Of a stretch of 64,000 nucleotides of DNA, positions 22,705-34,136 are shown in pieces. A model generated the notes under the pieces. That model saw nothing but the letters and a program-made list of their open reading frames with translations, did no database searches and was not told where the DNA came from. Both the position numbers and the translations under genes were made by a program. Source of the DNA: Brassica napus (taxonomy: Eukaryota > Streptophyta > Magnoliopsida > Brassicales > Brassicaceae); NCBI RefSeq assembly GCF_020379485.1, contig NC_063448.1:18623726-18687725 (forward strand). Reading direction: 5' to 3'. Every line of letters begins with the position of its first letter. Position 1 is the stretch's first letter.

Positions 22705-23800
22705 TTATCTAGCAGGAGGAGGAGGGCCAAGGGATTTAGCCATGCCAACCCAAGCAACAATCCCAAAAGCGAGAATGATCCAACCACATACATCGTATGT
22801 GAAGTCATTGTTCTTATTCTTATTCTTCTTCTTACCACCCTGCATAACCAACCCACCAAAGTATGAGTGATTCAGCTAATCTCTTCATTTGTACCAAAGA
22901 AGCAAGGAGATGACTTACGCCAGCATTTGATGAAGCTGAGGGACCTCCTCCTCCACCACCTCCACCCAGTGACTGCTGCATCGTCCCATTCCCATGTATG
23001 TTCATATGCAGCCCCGGGGCCTAATAATTCACATAGGACAGACGAAATGTGTCAAACGATTGTTATCTCTTATTAACCCAACATCAGGTCTGAAGATGAA
23101 ATAGTAAGTACCCTTGCTGTAACTTCCAAGGACTTGAGGTACATCTCATTACCTGGATCCTAAGATACAAAACATTCAAAAGAAAAAGAAGAGATCAAGA
23201 AGTTTGTCTCACACCACATTCATAAAACATTCAACAGTGAAGATGAACACCTCGTTTTCAGCTCTTTGGAAATAATCAGCGGCTTTATCAAAGTGAACTT
23301 TGGCTTCATCGATATCAGGGGTAAGGAAGGCGTGGGCAGTGTAGGCGTTGCCAAGACACCAAAGAGCCTGATGCTTCCCCGGATTTAATGTCAACACCTC
23401 TTCCAATTTGGAAACCGCATCTACAAAGAAAAGATCAAATTCCTTTTTATGTTTAATTTTGTTTTAACGCACAGTGAACAATAATATAATCTGTAAGAAG
23501 GTGATACCATTTAACATGAGCTTTGCCTCGGGAATAGACTGGAACTGAGCAAGTTCAAGCAATGCTCCACCCCACTGCAGCAGATTCTGCAGAACAAAAT
23601 AATCAAAGAAACCTATAAACAATCAATCAATCAAGTATTCGATCTCCATACAAGTATCAAGAACGATAAATAAAGAAGAGGAGGAGACAAGTGGTAGGAA
23701 CCTCGGAATCGAGAGGATCCTTAGCGTACTGAACCTCGCAAGCTTTGCGAGCGTGCTCGAACATCACAAGCCTTTCAAAGTCGGCGGCAGAGAACTCCAT
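22705..23800 (-). CDS. TOM20-2: Mitochondrial import receptor subunit TOM20
   Basis: This is a plant TOM20, a tail-anchored receptor of the outer mitochondrial membrane translocase that binds presequences of imported proteins. Six exons with GT-AG borders sum to 633 nt (210 aa): 23800-23702, 23586-23508, 23420-23251, 23159-23112, 23020-22919 and 22839-22705. The start [19 protein letters not shown] is typical. TPR-like helices follow ([54 protein letters not shown]), then a flexible glycine-rich linker (eight G in a row). The C-terminal membrane anchor is [19 protein letters not shown], ending PPPPAR. The plant protein has its anchor at the C-terminus, opposite to animal and fungal TOM20. Length and ends match Arabidopsis TOM20-2 as I recall it. 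It appears intact. Confidence 0.95.
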
Positions 23801-24129
23801 CGTGAGATGCCGGTGGGAGGGGACAGCGAGAAAGAAAAGTTAGGGTTGGGACTCTGTGTGAATTATTACAAGATCGCCACGAAACGAAACTAAAGACCTT
23901 CGATTGTATACAGCCGCCGCTGGATGACGTTTTGTATTGTAATTGGGCCTTTAGTGGACTTTTCTTGTTGAGCCTTTTGATGCTATCTTTGATAAACCCA
24001 CTACTACTACAACGTTTTCATATGTTCAGTTTGGACAAACACACCAATCAAATTTAATCTACATCCAAATTTACAGTAAAGTAAACAAAAGAAAAATGTT
24101 ACATTTTTACACTTGCAATGTGAGATAGT
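23801..24129. promoter_or_regulatory. Upstream region of TOM20-2
   Basis: The leader and promoter lie between the ATG and a hAT-like insertion at 24130. There is a TTAGGGTTGGG stretch near 23840, close to but not exactly a telo-box, and a TGGGCC motif (inverse) near 23944. No gene is seen. Confidence 0.45.
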
Positions 24130-24860
24130 CAATGCCTTTAAACCCGACCCGGATACTGAACCGGATGATTTAAGGGGTCACCGGATTATTGGATCGACCG
24201 CGGACAAACCGCAGGTTAATAAATTAAATAATTTTGTTATATAATAATATATTAGCTATTGAAAAATATAAAAGTGTTTTCTGTTTTTAAAACCATTTTG
24301 AAAAATACTTAATTAACTTTTGTCTTTTTTCATTTCACATACAAAATATATGTAAAATATACTATTTAACAATTTTGTAACAACTTAAGAGTTATGACAC
24401 AGAATAAAAAATATCAAGATTTAAAATTTATAAGTATTTAAATGTTTACTGTGAATGATAAAATTAAACTTTAAATCCAAAATAAACCAAAAGTAAAATA
24501 TAAAATTGTAATAAATTATCGATAACAAAAATAAATTAATGCCAAATTACATCAACTAGTTTTTTTAATAGATTCATAATCCACATGATCATATGATCTT
24601 TTTGTTTTTGAAAGAAACTAAAAACTTAACTCTAATTAGAATACAAAACATATTCTAACAATATAACTAAAAAATCCAAAAAAAAATAAAAAAAAAATTA
24701 CATATTGGTTCAACCGGTAGTCGGGTTCCGGATTTAACGGTTTTTGTGAGTTTATCGGGTTTTTAAATAAAGGATTTTTCCTAAAACAAAACAAGATTAC
24801 ATGCCAGATCATCGGGTTTACCGGTTCGACCGCGGGTCTAGATCGGATTTCAAAACATTG
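24130..24860. mobile_element. hAT-like non-autonomous DNA transposon
   Basis: The ends are imperfect inverted repeats beginning CAATG and rich in AAACCCGAC/CCGGTTCGACC motifs. The outer 8 bp are GAGATAGT on the left and GAGATAAG on the right (6 of 8 identical), fitting a decayed hAT target duplication. The inside is AT-rich with no transposase. Confidence 0.6.
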
Positions 24861-24879
24861 GAGATAAGACATATATGAT

Positions 24880-25035
24880 TTTTTTTTTAAATGTCTGGAG
24901 GTTTTTGGGCCCAAAAACCTGTACATCCTCTAAGCCGAGGTCCAATCCATTTTTAAATTAACATATGATTGAACTCATGACCCATAGATATTTAACAATC
25001 TAAGAGTTTTAGCCACTAGGCCAACTCTTAGTTGG
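24880..25035 (-). mobile_element. tRNA-derived SINE
   Basis: Read on the minus strand, it has a box A-like GGCCTAGTGGCTAAAACTC, a box B-like GGTCATGAGTTCAAT and a 3' A-rich tail near 24885-24893. This is the layout of Brassicaceae tRNA-derived SINEs. It lies directly beside the hAT-like element. Confidence 0.6.
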
Positions 25036-25330
25036 TATATATGTATATTATACAGGATTGAAGAACTTAATCTTCTTCACAACTTTCTTCGAGTTGTGTT
25101 TTAACTCTTGTTGTTGCTCTGCTGAAACAGTAAACAAGTCGTCTACACATGCAAGGTGATGAAGCAGTCTCATTCATGTATGAGATGGAGTATCCTAAGG
25201 TTTTCTCAGGCATCATTAGCTCCTGTAACCAATTGTCCCAATTATTTTGTACATTATTGAGTTTCTTTCGTTCACATCCATATAAGAATTACCAACCTTA
25301 TTATAAAACAATGGTCTACAACAAAAATAA
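25036..25330. other. Unassigned sequence
   Basis: I see no clear gene or repeat border. An open frame at 25149-25403 (+) has no known motif. Confidence 0.3.
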
Positions 25331-26087
25331 ATTACGGATGGGCACAAGCCAGATACTCGCTGATTTTCGAAGGCTTAGTACTGGGCTTGGCTCGTTCAAG
25401 TAATCAGAATTAGGATTTGGACTTGACTTGTTGAAAACAAATACTTTCTATATCAACTACCAAGAGAAAAAATAGTACTTGCAAGTTATTTGAACCGATT
25501 TGTTACTTGCTAAAATCAATTACTCATTTTTAAAATATCTATTGCTTGGAAATTGTAAGTAACTAAAATAAAAATATTACCAAATCTAATATGTTTATCT
25601 GATTTTAGTTACAATATAAATAAAAGACAAAATACTTTTAATAGATAATTAATAAAATCTAGAAACGAGTAGTGAATGATAGGTACAAAAAACTAACATG
25701 ACAAATATTAAAGATGTAAAGATATTTGACACTTGACTTACATTTGCAAATAATAAGACTTGTCGGCTTATGATCCGATTTAACAATGTCGAGTACTTGA
25801 TTTTTAAGGTGAAACAAGACAAATAAGCCAAGTAAAAAGAATCATGGCTCATCTAATCTCAAAATTTAAGTGGACTAAGATTTTGAAACTATAAGAACTT
25901 ATGTCAATGTTTCTTAAACAAAAAAATATATATTAGAAACAAGTAACAATTCCAAATGAGCCGATTCGTTAATTTTTTTTAATATTCGGTACTTGGTTTT
26001 TACTTGCAAGATTTTGATTTGAGGTATTTGTTTCTTGGCTTGATTACTGCGAGTACTCGATTTTATGGGGCAAATACGTACCCAGCC
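25331..26087. mobile_element. Probable TIR DNA element (hAT-like), decayed
   Basis: The left end TTACGGATGGGCAC and the right end, read inverted (TTAGGGCTGGGTACG), are similar. Inner sequence such as GATACTCG/CGAGTACTCG also pairs. The target duplication is not clear (about 5 of 8 bases). The inside is AT-rich with repeated TACTTG motifs and no transposase. Confidence 0.4.
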
Positions 26088-26795
26088 CTAAAAACAACGA
26101 ATTGACCTATTGGTTAAATTTCATGCATTACTTAGCAGAGATTTATGATATTACAAGTTTACTGGCCTAAATGGTGACCAACTTGAACTAAAGGAACGAG
26201 AGGGAATATTGCGTTCCTAATAATTCCCTTTTCTTTTTACATTCACTAGAAATTTTTGACATAAATGCACACACAATTCCTTTTTCTTCCTCTTTGTATA
26301 TAGAACGATAGAACAAAAGTATTCCCTATCAACTTTGACAAGGAACTAAGTGGAAAATAACAAAACTTGGTAAATATGTATTAACATGAACTAGAAAATT
26401 AACATTTTCATTAGTGATCCACGTTCATTGCTTCTTAGAATTATTCTTTCAACCTAACCTAAACAAGAGTACAGAGTTTTACCGTCAAGACGCACACTTT
26501 TTTTTTGTCAAACAAATGATAACATTTTTATTATAATTTTTAAGAGAGCTCTATATCATAACAAGATTAAGATGGAAAATAACATCATATTTTGTATCTG
26601 TTCGTTAGATATCATGTCATGTTAAAAAAACACACTAGCAAATCACGTTGTCGACGTCAATCCAATGGTGAGGCAAGAACCACGACCGATGGTGGAACAG
26701 CTCCTAAAAGGACATATATCTATGTTTACAATTTTTTTTTCTAAGAATTTTTTGTTATGTTATAAACATGTGCATTGAATATTAGCATATATATA

Positions 26796-26967
26796 TATAG
26801 AGAGAGATTATGAATGGATGATCTTATTCACGTTGTGTGTAGAGTATTTATACATCTTCTCTAACTTATAGATCAACATAGATCTTAGAGATAATCATAG
26901 ATCTTTATATAGTTAGATTTTACAAGATAAAGACTAATATTAATGATAAGCCTTATCCATACTAACA
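26796..26967 (-). repeat. 3' LTR of the minus-strand copia element
   Basis: It matches 31252-31421 almost exactly and begins (minus strand) TGTTAGTATGGATAAGG. It is preceded on the minus strand by the purine tract at 26979-26968. Confidence 0.9.
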
Positions 26968-26974
26968 TGCCCCC

Positions 26975-29900
26975 TCAAGATGGACGTCGCTTGCAAAGTC
27001 CAATCTTGGATGTTAGTGTTTCGAATCGTGAGCGTGCCAATGGTTTGGTGAGAGCATCAGCAAGCTGATCCACAGAGCTTATGTGAGTTACCCGAAGTTT
27101 CTTAGCTTGTACTTGTTGTCGAACAAAGTGATAGTCCAGCGCAAGGTGCTTCATTCTTGAATGAAAAACTAGATTTGCTGATAGATATGTTGCTCCAATG
27201 TTATCACAGTACAGAACTGGAGTGTCAGTGGACTTGATTCCTAGTTCAGATATAACAGATTGAACCCACATTAGTTCTGCTGCAGCTTCAGTTAGAGCAT
27301 GATACTCAGCCTCTGTAGAAGATCTGGCCACACCACCCTGTTTCTTAGCTGACCACGAGATCGGTTGTCTCCCAAGGTACACAATGTATGCACCAGTCGA
27401 GTTGTAGTCATCATGATCTCCAGCCCAGTCAGCGTCAGAGTATGCATGAAGATTGAATGGTGTGTTAGCTGAGAAGAAGATTCCCTTGTCAGCAGTGCCA
27501 ACAAGATACCGAAGCACTCTTTTAGCTGCCTCCCAGTGTGTAGATGTTGGTTGATGCATGAAGTGAGAAAGACGGTTTACAGGAAATGCAATATCAGGCC
27601 TCGTGAGACCTAAGTATTGAAGACTACCAACAATGACTCTGTATTCAGATGGATCAGACAAGAGATCACCAGAGTTCAAGGTTAGCACTTGAGTTGAAGA
27701 CATTGGCGTGGCAACAGGTTTTGCATCAGCCATTTTTGCTCTCCTGAGAAGATCCGTGATGTATTTAGTCTGAGTGAGATGAAGTCCTTTTTCCGTTCTT
27801 GTAGCTTCCATACCAAGAAAGTAAGACAGTTCACCAAGTTCTTTCAGCGAAAATTTAGCAGCAAGTTTAGTGGTGACTTTCTGAAGTTCTTGAGCGTGAG
27901 AACCTGTGATGACAATGTCAGCAACATAAATTAAGATGTAGATGAATGAAGAACCTGTTTGTAGAATGAACAGAGAAGCATCCGCAAGTGAATTTTTAAA
28001 TCCAATGCTGATCAGAAAGTCTTTGAGGGATTGATACCAAGCTCTTGGAGCTTGTTTCAATTCATACACAGCCATTTTAAGTTTCCAGACATGATTTGGT
28101 TTGTCTTTATCAATCATTCCAGGAGGCTGTAGCATATATACTTCCTCATCTAAAGGACCTTGTAAAAAGGCATTATTCACGTCAAGTTGTAGAAGAGGCC
28201 ATCCATGAGCAACTGCTGTTGCCAGAACAAGACGAATTGTAGCATGTTTGACCACATGACTGTATGTTTCATAGAAGTCAATGCCTGGACGCTGATGGTT
28301 ACCCTTGGCAACTAGACGAGACTTGTAGCAACGAACCGTACCATCTAGATTTCTCTTAATACGAAACAGCCATATGTTCCCAACTATGTTCTTTGCTTGT
28401 GATCGATCCACTAGTTCAAAGGTGTCATTACGTATGAATGCATCAGCTTCCTCACTTATGGACCGTCTCCATTTCTCATCTTTGAGAGCCTGAACATGAT
28501 TCGCAGGTTCCACTTCATGAAGAATAGCCGTCAATCCATATTTAGGATTAGGCTTGCGAATGTTGTTCTTGGCTCGAGTAACCATTGAGTGATTGTTTGG
28601 CTCAGTAGATGGTGTTGAAACTGTCGTTGATAGATCAGCTGGTGTGGAGGATACAGAGTGCTCTGCTTCTGAGATGTGAGTTGTTGTAGACGATTGTTGT
28701 TGTTGAGAAGCCGTTGATGACTCTTGTGTCGCTGAGGAGGACACTAAATCTGCAGGTGAAGAATCAGTACACTGAGACGTATTAAAGTAGAGTGACCGAT
28801 TAAAAACAGGAGTTAGAGAGGCTGAAGAAGAGTTAGATGTAGTGGAATTTTCAAGAGAAGAAGCAGAGATGTTTTTGTGAAGAGTGGAGAATGGGAAAAC
28901 CGATTCAACAAAGTCGACATGCCTCGACACGTATACTCTTGATGTGGCAACCTCAAGACAGAGATATGCACTCTGAGTTAGAGAATATCCAACAAAGACA
29001 CACGCAGTTGATCTTGGACTGAATTTGTTGTTGCCCTACGGTCTTATCCAAGGATAGCAGAGGCATCCAAAGCTTCGCAGTTTTGTATAGTTGGGTTCAC
29101 TGCGAAAGAGTGCGTGAAAAGGTGACTGATTGGATAGATTTGGAGTTGTGAGCCGATTGATGAGGTAAACTGCTGTGGCAAATGAGTAAGTCCAGTAACT
29201 GTTCGGAATGTTGGCGTGAGTGAGAAGAGACAAGCCAGTTTCGACTATATGCCGATGCTTCCTTTCAGCCATCCCATTGTGCTCCGGTGTATGTGGAGGT
29301 GAAGTGTGATGTGAGATTCCATACTCAGAGAGGAACTCTTTGAGAGCAAGAAACTCACCACCATTGTCAGAGTAGAGAGTTGTGATCTTTGTTTTGAATC
29401 AGTTTTCCACTAGAGTTTTAAAGACTGGAAAGATGTGAGCAACCTGAGATTTGGTTTTAAGAGGATAAAGCCACGTATATTTAGTGAAATGATCAACAAA
29501 TATGACATAGTATTTAAAACCATCTACTGATAGTACCGGAGATGTCCAGACATCAGAGAAAATAATATCGAGAGGACAAGTAGACTTTAAAGTTGAAGTA
29601 GAAAATGGTAGTTTATGAATTTTATTAGTAGAACAAGAGTTGCAAAACAAAGTAGAAGACAATGAAGAAGAAGTAGGTAAAGAAAACCGAGAAAGCATAA
29701 ATCTTAAAGTAGAGGAGTTTGGATGGCCTAATCTAGAGTGCCAATCTGTTGAAGAAGTTTTAATGCACGAAAACGCAGAAACTTTGTTTTGAGAAGTGTT
29801 TGGTGAGAAAGAAATCGGCCACTCATACACTCCCTTATTGGCCTTGCCGTTGAGAAGTGTTGTCCCCGTGTGAAGATCCTTCACCTGAAAGTCATAAGGG

Positions 29901-31168
29901 CACAGTTGAATCATCACATTGTTAGTTTTACATAGTTTGTTGGCAGATGTGAGATTTTTCTTTATCTCAGGAACACAAAGAACATTATTGAGAAGAAGTG
30001 TTCGAGAATTAGAGGGAAGAGATATGGAACCAGTATGAGTTATTGGCAGATTTGATCCATTCCCAACCATGACACTCTCGCCACCATTGTAAGGTGAGTG
30101 AAGCGACAGATTACTTATGTCACTTGCAATGTGATGTGAAGCACCGCTGTCAAGAATCCATTGAGAGAAGTCAGGATGCGGAGATGTTGTTGTGTGATGA
30201 GCTTGCCATTGAGGAGTGGGTAATGGTAAGTGAGGAGCTGTCCATTGTTGTGTAGGACGTGGTGAAGTATACGAGATTGATCCATATTGTTGTCCTGAAG
30301 ATTGAGGTTGATAATGTGGACATCTTCTAGCACCATGTCCTTGAACCCCACATAGTTGACACTTTCCCAAGTACGGACGTTGTGGTCGAAACCCTCCTCT
30401 GTTTGATGAACCTCCGCGTGATGTAGAGAAGTTATGTTGAGGTCTGGTCTGAGTCACATTAGCTGTTACAGGAACCACAGAGTCTTTGGGAGAAGACACT
30501 TTTAAGGTGTTTACTCTGTTAATGAGCTTTTCATGTAGCTCATCAATGGAGATAGGAGTGTCTCTGCCATTTACCATCTCAGTAATAGCTCTGTAAACTT
30601 CTCCAAGACCGTCAGTGATTATATCCAGTAGATCTTCATGATCATAAGGAGCACCAAGAAGAGCTAGTTGATCAGATTTGTCAATGATAGACCTCATGTA
30701 GTCATTGATAGTCTTGTTACCCTTGGATATTTGCTTGAGTTGTTGCTTGATCTGTTTGACATGACCTCTTGTTGGTTTACCATAGGTACGATGAAGAGTC
30801 TCCCAAATCTCACGTGATGTTGTTGATCTTGCAACAATAGGTTGTACTGCCACCACTAGCGAACCTAGAAGTGAGCTGAAGAGAAGCTTGTCTTGACGTT
30901 TCCACGCCGCAAAGTTAGGGTTTGGTTCATTAGAATTTTCAGTTGTTGAGATGGTTGCTGGTGGTGTTTGATCATCTTCTGAGATGAAACAGTGAAGTTC
31001 ATGTGCCTCAAGTAATGCACGAACTTGTATACGCCAAGTAATGAAATTGCTTGGTGTGAGTTTTGTTACGTTTGACATATTGAGAGAGATAAGAGTAAGT
31101 TTAGGATCTGCAGAATTGAATATTGTTGCAGTTTCAGATGTAGCAGAGGAATAAGTATCAGACGACAT
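26975..31168 (-). pseudogene. copia gag-pol polyprotein with two stops and a changed RT motif
   Basis: The frame starts at 31168 (MSSDTYSSATS). Domains in order: UBN2-type gag (NFITWRIQVRALLEAHELHCF), CCHC knuckle (CQLCGVQGHGARRC), protease (ILDSGASHH), integrase (HSRLGHP, CNSC, FSDVWTSP, YSDNGGEF), RT (LDVNNAFLQGPLDEEVYM) and RNase H (YSDADWAGD, STEAEYHAL). It ends TSKIGLCKRRPS. Two nonsense changes interrupt it: after KTLVEN near 29399 and after CYPWIRP near 29037. The RT catalytic box reads YVAD instead of YVDD (about 27919-27930), replacing an essential aspartate by alanine through one base. The protein cannot be active as it stands. Confidence 0.9.
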
Positions 31169-31251
31169 ATTGTCAATTTTAGAGAAGAGGGGAGTTTTGA
31201 AGAAGTTAGAGAAGAAGGATTGTGATAGGATCAGAATAGCTCTGATACCAT

Positions 31252-31421
31252 ATAGAGAGATTATGAATGAATGATCTTATTCACGTTGTGTGTAGAGTAT
31301 TTATACATCTTCTCTAACTTATAGATCAACATAGATCTTAGAGATAATCATAGATCTTTATATAGTTAGATCTTTACAAGATAAAGACTAATCTTAATGA
31401 TAAGCCTTATCCATACTAACA
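31252..31421 (-). repeat. 5' LTR of the minus-strand copia element
   Basis: It starts (minus strand) TGTTAGTATGGATAAGG at 31421 and ends just before the PBS TGGTATCAGAGC. Confidence 0.9.
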
Positions 31422-31617
31422 ATATATATATCAAATTTCTACCTTTTTATTTTCTTTTTGTTTGCTTATATTTGTCGATATTTTTAATTTTATTTTGATA
31501 GAATTACTTTGGAAAATTTAAGATTTTTATAAATATTATAAGTATTAATTGTGAAGTTTATTTGACATATTTTGATATTTTAAAATTATATGTTAATATT
31601 TTTAAAGCACACTACTC
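31422..31617. other. Unit 1 non-coding sequence right of the copia insertion
   Basis: This AT-rich continuation of unit 1 matches about 33920-34130 and 36700-36900. It has no gene. Confidence 0.6.
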
Positions 31618-33170
31618 TCACTGTAGCAACTCATTAGTTGGAGTATCTTGCATGTCACTCTCTTCATGGTTAGCTTTGCTGCGTGCAGATAGAAAGACTA
31701 CATTATATTCAAATTCCGCGCTCTTTTGAATGTAGAAAAAGTTACCTTTCAGGTGAATTTTCAAAGAGAGATTCCATCATTTGACGTCCCAAGTTATCGA
31801 AACGGTTATAGACTCTCCTTTAGGATCCAATAGCTTCATTTGTCAGCTCAACACTCTGCACAAAAACCAAATCAGAACAGCCGCAAATAATCACAATAGA
31901 GTTATATTTCTGAAGATGTTTACCTGATCAGGCATGTGTTTGAATGATGAATAAGGAATCATATCATCTACAAGTCTTATATCATTGTTGTATCTGAATG
32001 TCCATGCATAGTCCATAATGAGTTTTCTATCTATGATAAGCTTTGTGATTAGAACAAGAAGCCATCTACAGTGAGTCCGTTTTCTTTGACTCCTTCAGGA
32101 CACAGTTCTTGAACAGATTTTATTAATGCTCTACTACGAGAAGGTATCAATGGTATACCGAAGCAACGAGCATTAATATGAATTAACCCATCGTCACTGA
32201 GAATGTAATCATTGTCACATGCATAGAGTTCAAATATACGTTTCAAGGCAGAAACACATCAAGGTTTCAGTGAATTGGTTACTTGATCATATGCTGGTCC
32301 TATAGGGTGCATAGCCGCTATTTGCTCTTGGACAAAAACCGCTTGAGCCTGCACAAAAAATCAGTTTGGTCGTTTTCAGACATGAAGTATAGTAAAAAGT
32401 TGAAATGCTTTAGAGTGTTAAGATCTCACTCACAAGCCACCTGATATCAGATAGCCTCGGAGCAGACCACTCAATGCATATCTCGATTTCTCGACATTGT
32501 TGCCTTATAGGTGTCGTTATTTCTTCAATGTCGATTGGATTATGTTCCTTGTAGAAAACAATATAACCTGCTACTACGATAGGGACTCTCACCTATGTAA
32601 TATAAGGGTCAAGATAAATATTTAGTAAGAAACGTTACAAAATTGATTGATGAAGACATAAGAAAGAAGGAAATTAAACCTCTAAATGTCGAAACAGAGG
32701 AAGCCAGTATTCACTTAGACGGTCCAAACTCTCTTGTCTATCCATTGCAAACGTCAGAACTATTGCATCTGCTTCCTTGACTTCCCTAATGACATCTCCC
32801 TTGTATTCTGGTCTGCAAATGTTATTAACAAAGACATCAATAGAAGAAAAAAAACATTATGTTTAAATATAAACCTACCCACAGAAAATTATTATATGCA
32901 TCCCTTAATGATGTCGATATATACACAAATCATAATAAACATTTACCTCAAAATAGTGTCGATAAGGGTAAACGGAACATCCTCAGAGAAATATTCTGAA
33001 AGTAAATTTGTATAAGGTAACAGAGGAGGGATTATAGGATTAGGATGGTTATGACCAGTTACTGCAGCCAGGATCAAACTTGATTTCCTAGTTCCTTTCT
33101 CACCAACCACAACGATTCTTACCGGTTTTGTCGAGCCATGAGAGTCTCCCAAACAAAATCCACTCATCAT
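31618..33170 (-). pseudogene. MIRO-like GTPase, shortened, copy 1 (broken)
   Basis: It is related to mitochondrial Rho GTPases (MIRO), outer-membrane proteins with GTPase, EF-hand and second GTPase domains. Exons lie near 33170-32947, 32815-32681, 32592-32434, 32348-31924 and 31856-31747, plus a short last exon ending at 31618. The start MMSGF leads to VRIVVVGEKGTRKSSL, then TLIDT, a helix with ADAIVLTFAMDR, and the EF-hand region (ELYACDNDYILSDDG). The P-loop has R where GTGKS has G. A TGA after SLKP and a 1-nt loss near 32005 (YAWTFRYNND) break the EF-hand exon. The gene stops after the first EF-hand region with a new tail (KANHEESDMQ...). The second GTPase and the membrane anchor are absent. 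Confidence 0.75.
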
Positions 33171-33194
33171 CTTAGTTGGAGTATCTGTAACCAG

Positions 33195-34136
33195 CCCTAA
33201 AAACAACCAATTGACCTATTGGTTAAATTTCATGCATTACTTAGCAGAGATTTATGATATTACAATTTTACGGGCCTAAATAATGACCACCTTGAACTAA
33301 AGGAACGAGAGGGAATATTACGTTCCTAATAATTCCCTTCTCTTTTTACATGCACTAGTAATTTTTTACATAAATGGACACACACGATTTCTCTTTGTTC
33401 CTCTTCGTATATGGAACGATAGAACAAAAGTATTTCATATCAACTTTGACAAGGAACTAAATGGAAAATACTAAAAATTGGTAAATATCTATTAACATGA
33501 AGTAGAAAATTAACATTTTCATTAGTGATCCACGTCCATTGCTTCTATTATATATGAAAAAAATTATTTTTTCAACCTAACCTAAACAAGCGTCTAGAGT
33601 TTTACCGTCAAGACGCACACACTTTTTTTTTGTCAAACAAAAGATACACAAGTTTATTACAATTTTTAAGAGTGTTCTACATCATAACAAGATTAAGATG
33701 GAAAATAACATAATTTTTTGTATGTGTTCGTTAGATATTATGTCATGTTCAAAAAACAATATCATATCACGTCGTGGATGCCAAACCAATGGTGAGGCAA
33801 GAACAACGACCGATGCTTGAACAGCTCGTAAAAGGATATATATCTATGTTTACAATTTTTTCTTTCTAAGATTGTTTTGTTATGTTATAAACATGTGCAT
33901 TGAATATTAGCATATATATAAAATTTCTTCCTGTTTATTTTCTTTTTGTTTGCTTATAGTAGTCGATATTTTTAATTTTATTTTAATAGAATTACTTTGG
34001 AAAATTTAAGATTTTTATAAATATTATAAGTATTAATTATGAAGTTGATTAAACATATTTTTGATATTTTTAAATTACATGTTAATATTTTTAAAGCGTA
34101 GTACTCTCAATGTAGCAACTCATTAGTTGGAGTATC
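33195..34136. repeat. Non-coding part of unit 2
   Basis: It is homologous to 26088-26795 plus 31422-31617 and to 35995-36910. It has AT-rich runs and a TTTTTTTTGTCAAACAAAAGATACAC stretch that may be the end of an old retroposon shared by all units. No gene is seen. Confidence 0.6.

Larger units (their letters stand above)
26796..31421 (-). mobile_element. Ty1/copia retrotransposon, nearly intact
   Basis: A 4.6 kb element on the minus strand with short LTRs (about 170 bp), a PBS for initiator tRNA-Met abutting the 5' LTR (31251-31240) and a purine tract CTTGAGGGGGCA before the 3' LTR. It carries one gag-pol reading frame broken by only two stops. The LTRs differ at about three bases plus a 2-bp indel, so it is young. 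It sits in a TA-rich site (GCATATATATATC) that is intact in units 2 and 3, which gives the pre-insertion state. Gag and integrase style suggest the Ale/Retrofit group, but this is a weak call. Confidence 0.92.

Noticed and set aside
33195..33206. MIRO-like start at the upstream MFLGL
   Set aside because: That frame opens with TTG, not ATG, in both copies. The first ATGs (MMSGF/MSGF) are shared and give a more credible start.
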